From contig CAMTDV010000017.1 of the NCBI GenBank assembly GCA_947069175.1, positions 50,043,137-50,107,136 on the forward strand: a stretch of DNA of 64,000 bases. The letters are read 5' to 3'. The position numbers and the translations under genes were made by a program. Under the pieces are notes generated by a model. The model ran no database searches. It saw only the letters and a program-made list of their open reading frames with translations, and was not told the origin of the DNA. Position 1 is the stretch's first letter. The number at the start of each line of letters is the position of its first letter. Source of the stretch: Scalesia atractyloides (Eukaryota > Streptophyta > Magnoliopsida > Asterales > Asteraceae). Below, in pieces: positions 57,759 to 64,000 of the stretch.

Positions 57759-58295
57759 TCACGCGAACTCGTCGGCCGATCCGTATTCAACCTCAGCGTC
57801 CGCACCTGTCAACAAATTTTTCATACCATTAATTCTTAGCAAGTATTTAAACCGTGACAAAGAAAATGGTTTGGTATAAAAATCAGCCTTTTGTTCGTCG
57901 GTGTGGATTTTTTCTATTCGCACTAATTTCTTTTTGTAGCAATCACGAATGAAATGATAACCAATTTCTATGATGTTTATGTTTGAAAACTTTACCGTCT
58001 TTTTATCTTTTGAATTGTTACCACTTGTATTTTTGACAGTTTCAGATGTGGTTTCAATTATGATTTTGGATTTTGATTCTTTCTTGCTATCACTAGTCTT
58101 GACAAGCTCAGACTTAATGTTCTCAGATGTTGCTGACCGTTTCTTTGCAATCCAGGCTTGAGATTTTATGTTAGCCTTCTTGATGTAAAAATTGTTTTCA
58201 TTAGCCTTTGAAGTTTCTCCTTTTTCGAAAATAGAATTCTCAAACCTTTTTTCTATTTTAGGTTTAGCTTCTAGCAAAGATTCATTTCTTTTCAA
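57759..58295 (-). CDS. Element D gag linker fused to the pol C-terminus (internal deletion)
   Basis: The 178-residue frame joins the Lys/Ser-rich linker that precedes protease in B to the end of RNase H (R-Y-H-F-I-R-D type block, then H-T-D-E-Q-K-A-D-F-Y-T-K-P-F). The join lies at about 57960-57980 and stays in frame. In B these parts are 3.5 kb apart. The first 110 residues correspond to 7450-7790 of B and the last 65 to 11290-11499. No enzyme function can be present. Confidence 0.9.
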   Translation of the reverse strand: MKRNESLLEAKPKIEKRFENSIFEKGETSKANENNFYIKKANIKSQAWIAKKRSATSENIKSELVKTSDSKKESKSKIIIETTSETVKNTSGNNSKDKKTVKFSNINIIEIGYHFIRDCYKKKLVRIEKIHTDEQKADFYTKPFSLSRFKYLLRINGMKNLLTGADAEVEYGSADEFA

Positions 58296-59875
58296 AATCT
58301 TGATTGGTTTTTCAAACTCTGGATACCTTGGTTTTACAACATTTGATTCTCTTCTTCGAGGATAAGCCAGTTTTGATTTCAGACATTGTCGTGCAATATG
58401 ACCAATTTCATTGCACTTGAAACATGTCCGATTATCAAGTGGATGTCCTTTAGTGGGTGGTTTTACCCACTCGATGTTTTGGCACCACTTATAACCTTGG
58501 CTTTGTCTCGAATTTCTTTCTCCTTTTTAATCTCATCATTTGATTTTTTACCAATCAAACTCTCTTCGTGAACCGTGTTCGTCCCATATACAAAATTCAT
58601 GTTTTTGTTTTTATATTCATGAAATGGTGACACTTACTTTACTGGTTCATCTGATTCTTCTAGACCCAAACCTGCTCTCTGGTTTTCCAGATGATCACCA
58701 CCATTCCTTCGGTAGTTGTTTCTTTTAGTTTGGAATAGAATTTTCGTTCGTTAATTTCCAATTCCTCTGATGTGACTTCCACGAGTTTAAAGAATTTATC
58801 AAGCAATTCTTCCTTCACATTCTGAATCGGGAAGCTATCAACAAAGTATAGTCTATCCGAATCCTTAATTTTGTACATTACAACATTAGGATCGTCACTT
58901 AGACCATCCTCTGACGACTTATCGTCATTTTCAGACTGTGAATCAGAATTCTTTGAACTCGAGTCGGCGCTTTTGAAGCTGCCGTCATCAGAATCACTTA
59001 GAACATTTTCAACCACTTTGTTAACCATAGCGTTATTATCATCATCAGATTTAGCATATATTATATCAATATTCTCTGGCAAGTCATCTTTTTTTATCAG
59101 AAAGTAACTCAACGTTGAGTGCCTTATCCATCCCGTCTGCGGTTTTGCGACAGTACTTCTCGCAAAGGGGTGGAGGAACATTGCTATATTCTTTGCCAAT
59201 TTTCTTTTTAGGTTTTTCTTCCGTTGAGATTGTCGGAAGAATGTGATCAATAACATACGCGTTTGTGGAACTTCTCAACAACTGTTGGACTCTTTCATTT
59301 TCGATTGTCATGTCTTGGAGTTGTTGTTTGGTTTCAGCAATGGTGTTAATATAGGTGTTAATTGCCCTTTGTTTATCCATTACTGTTCCACTCAACACCC
59401 TTATATTATTATGTTGTTCGATGTTATTTCTGTCGAGTCTGCCATAATCAATTTTCATTTTGTCATACGCTTCTTTCATTGTGCGATAATCGTATTTCAA
59501 CAGTTCATTATTCACATTGTTTTCAGAGATGATCTTTGATTTTTTGGCACATTCGACACAAGGTGTAGTTCATTTTGTTCAAGGTTTCTCAACCTCAACA
59601 ACTTGTACTTTGACAACTTCTTTCTCGACAATTTTTACCTCTGGACCTACCTCGGTTAGATTCGCCATTAAAGCTTTATCTGCCATGTCCTTGAGGTCTT
59701 CGACTTTCACTTCTTGAGTGACATCAATGATCACTTCATCAATCTTTTTCTCCTCAACCACTTGTTCTTTCGAGCTGCCATCAAAATGACCTGCAAAACT
59801 GTCACAAGAATTAGAGGATAAAATTCCTTGTCTCTGCATATGGATATATTCCTCTTCTTCCTGCTGTTGATGCAA
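58296..59875 (-). pseudogene. gag: Element D gag spacer with second zinc knuckle (broken)
   Basis: Pieces 59579-59875, 59084-59515 and 58660-59256 carry the acidic segment, the Met/Lys/Glu-rich helix and the Ser/Asp-rich segment seen in B. The second CCHC knuckle is intact at about 58383-58430, with C-F-K-C and G-H-I-A-R-Q-C. Frameshifts separate the pieces near 59550, 59100 and 58660. Confidence 0.8.
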
Positions 59876-59893
59876 GTATTGTTCCAGTAGAGC

Positions 59894-61483
59894 TTATTCG
59901 ATAGCTGCTGCTTCTGCTGCTGCCGCTGCTTCCTCTGCAGAATTATCTTCAACTATCTCCGCCATCAAAGCAACTCCGGTCTTTTTCCCAATGTAAGAAT
60001 TCCAATCAAAACCATCATCTTCACTAGATGCCACCATAGCTTTCTCAGTGGTGCTACTGTCAGGCTTTTCTTGGATTTCAACCTGAGTTTTCTTCGGAAA
60101 CGGTTTATATTGAAGTGCCCTTTTGTAATATTCATTTCCTCCTCCGAAAGGACGTTGATTTCCGGTTGCTTCGGTGTTCTTACACTCTCTTTTAAAATGC
60201 CCCTTTTGATGGCATCTAAAGCACGTGACTTTGGTTTTGTCAAAACCCAATTTGTTGCTGGAATTTCCTATGTCACGGCCTGTGAGTGCAACGAACTTTG
60301 TCACTCTCCTGATGATCGAAGCTAAGGACCATTTGATGTCCATTAGTTCGAGTTCTTCCTCGTCTACCTGGTCATAATCTTCTGCGGTCATCTCGGGGTT
60401 TCCGATCTTACCGACAACAAGACATTCATAAGATTCTAATACGGTAGCGAGTAGTGACATATGTTGTTTTGCAACCTGTTCTGAAACAACATTGTTGAAA
60501 TTCACTGCGATGTTGCATTTATATACATTCGGATCAGAACTTTGTTGTTGATTCTGATTCGCTTGGCTTTGATAAGTTGAATTTGAACCAGTGCTTGAGT
60601 AAGAACTTTGAGGACTCTGGTCGTAAAAAGGCTGTGATTGATTCTGACTCTGTGGAGAAGAATTCATGTTTACACTAAAAGCTGTCTGAATTTTAGGACT
60701 CGAAACACTATCTAGCATTCCGGCTTTGTAATACAGACCGACGTCTTGAACAACATTAGCATTCTTTGACTTCGCCATCTTCAGAAGTTCCATTTCGTGG
60801 CCTTCGAGTTTATCAATAAACGTCGACAACTTGAAAAATTCCCACTTATCACTATTCTTCAGAACTATGAAATACGTAGTCCATTCACCCTCTGGTAGTG
60901 CGTCAGCAAGTTTGTCGATGTATTTTTGTTCTGTCTTTTTGAGACCGTGTCTTCGCATTTGCACTTTAAGATGACAGAAACGCTCGATCATTTGCTTTAT
61001 GGTCTCATTCTTTAGCATGGTGAAGATATCGAACTCTTTCAGGATAAGTGCCTTTTTGCTTTTGATCATTTCGGCACTGCCTAGATACTTCTTCTGTAAT
61101 GACAACCAAAGATCTCTTGCAGTAGTATACTCTGGTAGAAAAATCAGGATATCTTCTTTGACAGACTGTTGGATAAGACTGATCATCTTTTTCTCGGCGA
61201 TATATTCTTCTTTCTGAACCGTCGAGTAGTTGTATTTTTCAAGAACTCTTTGATGTTCATCTACTGGAACAGTGTAGCCTCTTTTAGTTGATACCCAGCC
61301 AGCAAAGTGCATGGCTTAAACCCAGTATGTAAACTTCTCTTTCCATGCCTCGTACTCGTCCATGCTCATCAGCTTGGGCGGTTTGACAGTCGTTCCCATT
61401 TCATTATCAAGATTGACTTGATTGATCACATTGTCATTTGACGAACTACCTCCGGACATAAAAGCTCTTAGTGGTTCCTCCAT
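59894..61483 (-). pseudogene. gag: Element D gag: capsid and first zinc knuckle (one stop)
   Basis: Starts at the ATG 61483-61481 (M-E-E-P-L-R). One TAA at 61316-61318 replaces a Gln codon, after which 472 codons are open down to 59894. This is the longest open frame in the window. It has E-A-W-K-E-K-F-T-Y-W-V, the S-V-K-E-D-I block, the L-E-G-H-E-M-E-L segment, a Gln/Ser/Tyr-rich linker, and the knuckle C-F-R-C-H-Q-K-G-H-F-K-R-E-C near 60180-60222. Gag forms the particle, and D may have used gag of its own with enzymes from a helper. The stop at 59894 also corresponds to a single changed codon. Confidence 0.9.
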
Positions 61484-62156
61484 TGTGAATAACGAAACGT
61501 CTACACTGAAATTTTTCAAAAAACTTTGAAAACAATTAGTCCTACTACAAGTTCGGTCGAACTTGTAGTACTAATGTAGAATTCACATATTTTCTAACAA
61601 GTTCGGTCAAACTTGTTAGATTTACTTTGAAAATTTGATTATCTTCGAGCGAACTTTTGACACAAACCAACCAGATCTTCGAGCGAACTTGCAAACAGAA
61701 CTTTGATGAAAAAATAGTACGTTCGGGTGAACTTACTTAAAAATTCCTTGATATTAAACAAGTTCGGTCGAACTTGGTGTAAAATCAGTGAACAATTGGT
61801 ATGTTCGAGCGAACTTATCTAGAATATCCTCAAAAATGCTTCAAGTTCGGGCGAACTTGCTAAAGAATCACTTGAAAAGTGATGTTTTAGGCCAAGTTCG
61901 GCTGAACATAACAAACAAGTTCGATCATTGTGGTTTTCAAAAACAGGGTTTTTTCAAAATTTCGACATGAATTCGGTTGAATTTAGTCTCCAATCTTTCA
62001 AGGGTTTATCTTTGTTGTATTTTACATGATATATTCAAAATTCAAAAGATTTTGACCGTGAATTCTTCATTTTATGTTCAAAAGTTATGAAAAAGAGAAG
62101 AATGGAGTAGAAATAGAAGTGTTCTTGTCTTGATACTATCAAATCAGGCTGTTCTA
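61484..62156 (-). other. Element D 5' leader with palindrome array
   Basis: Non-coding. About ten palindrome copies lie between 61548 and 61925. One near 61600-61620 has flanks CTAAC/GTTAG, as in the leader of B. The rest is AT-rich. Confidence 0.78.
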
Positions 62157-62167
62157 GCTCTGATACC
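62157..62167 (-). other. Primer binding site, element D
   Basis: CTCTGATACCA on the plus strand, close to the LTR border; initiator tRNA-Met. Confidence 0.92.
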
Positions 62168-62170
62168 ACT

Positions 62171-62565
62171 TGTAGGACCGATCCTCGATGCTAAGGAACC
62201 TAAATTTGTTATCTAACATCCATAATAGCGGAAATATTACGTCGTGTTTACCAATAGACAAGATTTAATCAGTTAATCGTCAGTTTTATTGATCAAACGT
62301 TCTGGTTACAAATTGACAGAGCTTCGCCTCTGAAATGCCAAAGTTACAAATGAGGTAGGCTAGCTAGGTATTTATAGGAGAACAAGTTTGGCCCTGAGGA
62401 TACAAGTTCGCCCGAACTTGCCTGAGCAAGTTCGGCCGAACATGCTTACATGATGACTTTCATGGGCGAACTTGCTTACATCAAACATAAATATTTGCTA
62501 TACCTAGCCTATTCAGCTCTATACAATATAGACTCGATATAAGACATCGACATTATGCACCAACA
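62171..62565 (-). repeat. Element D 5' LTR
   Basis: 395 bp, the partner of 51234-51634 but lacking six bases near 62547. Palindromes at 62390-62480; reverse TATA box at 62369-62376. It ends CACCAACA next to GCTTG. Confidence 0.94.
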
Positions 62566-62570
62566 GCTTG
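62566..62570 (+). repeat. Target-site duplication GCTTG, right of the I-D insert
   Basis: Same five bases as 48047-48051. The LTR of G continues directly. Confidence 0.92.
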
Positions 62571-63345
62571 ACATGACACGGGGCTACCGGTCGCGACGGG
62601 GTTGTCAACCCGATAGATCTATCAACAATTCCACGCAATCCATATTAATGATTAAATGGCTAAGTTTGCGCAAAGTGCCCGCAATGGGTCACCCAAGGTG
62701 CCAACCTTATGAACAATATATATATCCTACTAAAATGAAAAAATTTAATATAACACGTTGTACGAATCCCCAACGTCCCCACCGAAACGTAAGCCTAATC
62801 CCGATACTTATTCTTGAGACCGGGCCAATTCGTTACAACTTTAGATTTAAACATTTTAAATTCACACGGTCGTTCTATCCCATAACGCCGTAAAATCCCC
62901 GTTTCATCCCCGAAACGCATATATCATTATTCCAAAATCCGTTTCATCCCGAAACATATTTATATCCAAAACCATGTTTTTTCTCCAAAAACATATCACA
63001 TAATTTCCAAATCATATTTTCCATGAAAATATATTTATAGTTTAATCAAAGGCATATTTTATACGAAAACGTATACTTATCCTGTTAAGGCGTGTTCTTC
63101 CCCCAAAACATATACTAAAACAGTAAAAAGAGGGGTTTAGTGACCCTCACCTTTGGGTGCGTAATTAAATTAGCGCAATCCCACAATTTGATTCTACACG
63201 TCCTAACATACGTAGGCACGATTTAATAATCAATATATTACAAAATTCCTATGTTTCTCCAATACTTAGAATTTTCACATAACTTTGAGATTTTCTCGAA
63301 AAGTTATTATTTTTGGTTTTGTTGGCATATTAATATATATATATG

Positions 63346-63398
<53 letters not shown>

Positions 63399-64000
63399 AA
63401 TATATATATATATATTAAGATTTTGCGACTTGAATGATTTTATTGGTGACCTTAATGTTTTATCCGTTACACTCCCGTTTATAAATACTATATATCTACG
63501 ATTTGCGCGTCGTAATATATATATATACATAAACGTGCATATATTCACAATATCATAACATGCGAAAACTCATTAACTTATTCACTTTATCATTTTTAAA
63601 GCATGCATACATGAAATAACTAATTAAGTTAACCTACGTATCAATTTTCATGCTCGATAAATAAGTTACACATTTAACGCGATTTTTTTACCGATTCTAC
63701 CGTTTTAAACATACAAGCGTACATGCATAGTCTTAATTCCCGCTATCATGTCAACACTTAACATATTATCAAATTCATATATTTAAATCACATAATACAT
63801 TTTAACACATAAGGTTCACCCATGAACAACCCATTCTAGTGTATGTTGAAAAATGTGTGTTTTAGCGATTCGGTAACGTTTTTCGGGTGCCGAAAGTCAC
63901 GTATGACTAACCAAACACCAAATAAACTAAATATAAGTTAATGTACTTATATATATACTAAAAATATCAGTTTATTTACTGATTTAAAACAGTTTCATAA
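62571..64000 (-). repeat. Element G 5' LTR, outer piece (cut by window end)
   Basis: Aligns with 38065 to about 39383 of the left LTR. Differences: a 60-base extra stretch at 62811-62871, a long (TA)n/(GT)n run at 63349-63416, and scattered substitutions. About 2 kb more should follow outside the window. No gene. Confidence 0.93.
63349..63416. repeat. (TA)n with (GT)n microsatellite in element G LTR
   Basis: About 20 TA units, a GTGTGTGTG patch and more TA. The equivalent place in the other LTR (38785-38812) has only short TA runs, so the expansion is specific to this copy. Confidence 0.9.

Larger units (their letters stand above)
51234..62565 (-). mobile_element. Element D: copia retrotransposon of the B family with pol deleted
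   Basis: LTRs at 51234-51634 and 62171-62565, primer site, leader, gag with two knuckles, spacer, ORF3 and polypurine tract, all collinear with B. It is 11.3 kb against 15.1 kb. Near 57960 the frame passes from the linker after the second knuckle directly to the last 70 residues of pol; PR, IN, RT and most of RNase H are missing. The two LTRs differ by about eighteen bases plus a 6-base deletion, so D is older than B. D would need outside enzymes. Confidence 0.93.
37419..64000 (-). mobile_element. Element G: Ty3/gypsy retrotransposon with long LTRs, interrupted by the I-D insert
   Basis: Minus-strand element: 3' LTR at 37419-41396, pol 41434-44837, gag 44838-46039, an extra ORF at 46356-47152, a primer site at 47386-47398, then the 5' LTR at 47404-48051 and 62571-64000 (cut by the window end). 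The LTR copies match closely on both sides of the insert. Integrase lies after RNase H, and the C-terminus has a chromodomain-like tail, so it is a chromovirus-like gypsy element related to A but not the same family. The insert at 48052-62565 has GCTTG on both sides. Frameshifts and stops mark all genes as decayed. Confidence 0.92.

Noticed and set aside
48052..62565. A single large DNA transposon with terminal inverted repeats (TGTTGGTGCA...TGCACCAACA)
   Set aside because: The inverted ends are simply the U3 starts of two LTR elements in opposite orientation; each has its own LTR pair, primer site and polypurine tract.
48052..62565. I and D as two independent insertions
   Set aside because: The inner flank of D is AATTT and its outer flank GCTTG. 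Neither I nor D has its own duplication; only the pair has one. Assembly error remains possible and is named as a test.

Overview
This 64 kb window is plant DNA. It is AT-rich, and as far as I can read it consists entirely of LTR retrotransposons inserted into one another. I see no host gene, tRNA, rRNA or CRISPR. The element types, the initiator-Met tRNA primer sites and the wording of the gag and ORF3 proteins suggest a large-genome eudicot. I would guess a member of the Asteraceae, but that is inference, not something the sequence proves.

Left block (1-37418), one nest on top of another. Remnant F, a Ty3/gypsy reverse transcriptase fragment (37076-37418, + strand), was hit by element E, a Ty1/copia-type element of which only the 3' ORF and 3' LTR remain in view (35007-37075, +). 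E was hit by element C, a Sirevirus-like copia element (23065-35006, - strand). C was hit inside its 3' ORF by element A, a chromovirus-like Ty3/gypsy element (1-23064, +; its 5' LTR is cut by the window start). A was hit between protease and reverse transcriptase by element B, a second Sirevirus-like copia element (3184-18312, +), which has two 400-bp LTRs and a perfect GCTTG target-site duplication.

Right block (37419-64000). Element G is a minus-strand Ty3/gypsy element with very long LTRs (3978 bp for the complete left copy). It carries gag, pol and an extra reading frame upstream of gag. Its 5' LTR is interrupted at 48051 by a 14.5-kb insert made of two different retrotransposons joined tail to tail: I (48052-51233, +, short and non-coding) and D (51234-62565, -, same family as B but with protease, integrase, RT and most of RNase H deleted). 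The two share one GCTTG target-site duplication, so they look like a single integration of a joined cDNA. G's LTR resumes at 62571 and runs off the window end.

How the parts work together. B, C and D share one plan: LTR, tRNA-Met primer site, hairpin-rich leader, large gag with two CCHC knuckles, PR-IN-RT-RH, an internal polypurine tract, a conserved 2.3-kb non-coding spacer, a large extra ORF3, a terminal polypurine tract, LTR. ORF3 homology starts directly after a pyrimidine-rich CAG and has no early ATG, which suggests a spliced transcript. An 18-base palindrome, CAAGTTCGNNCGAACTTG, occurs dozens of times in the LTRs, leaders and spacers of A, B, C, D and I, across both superfamilies, and is often clustered just upstream of a TATA box. 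I did not see it in E or G. Almost every coding region carries stops or frameshifts, so all copies look inactive.
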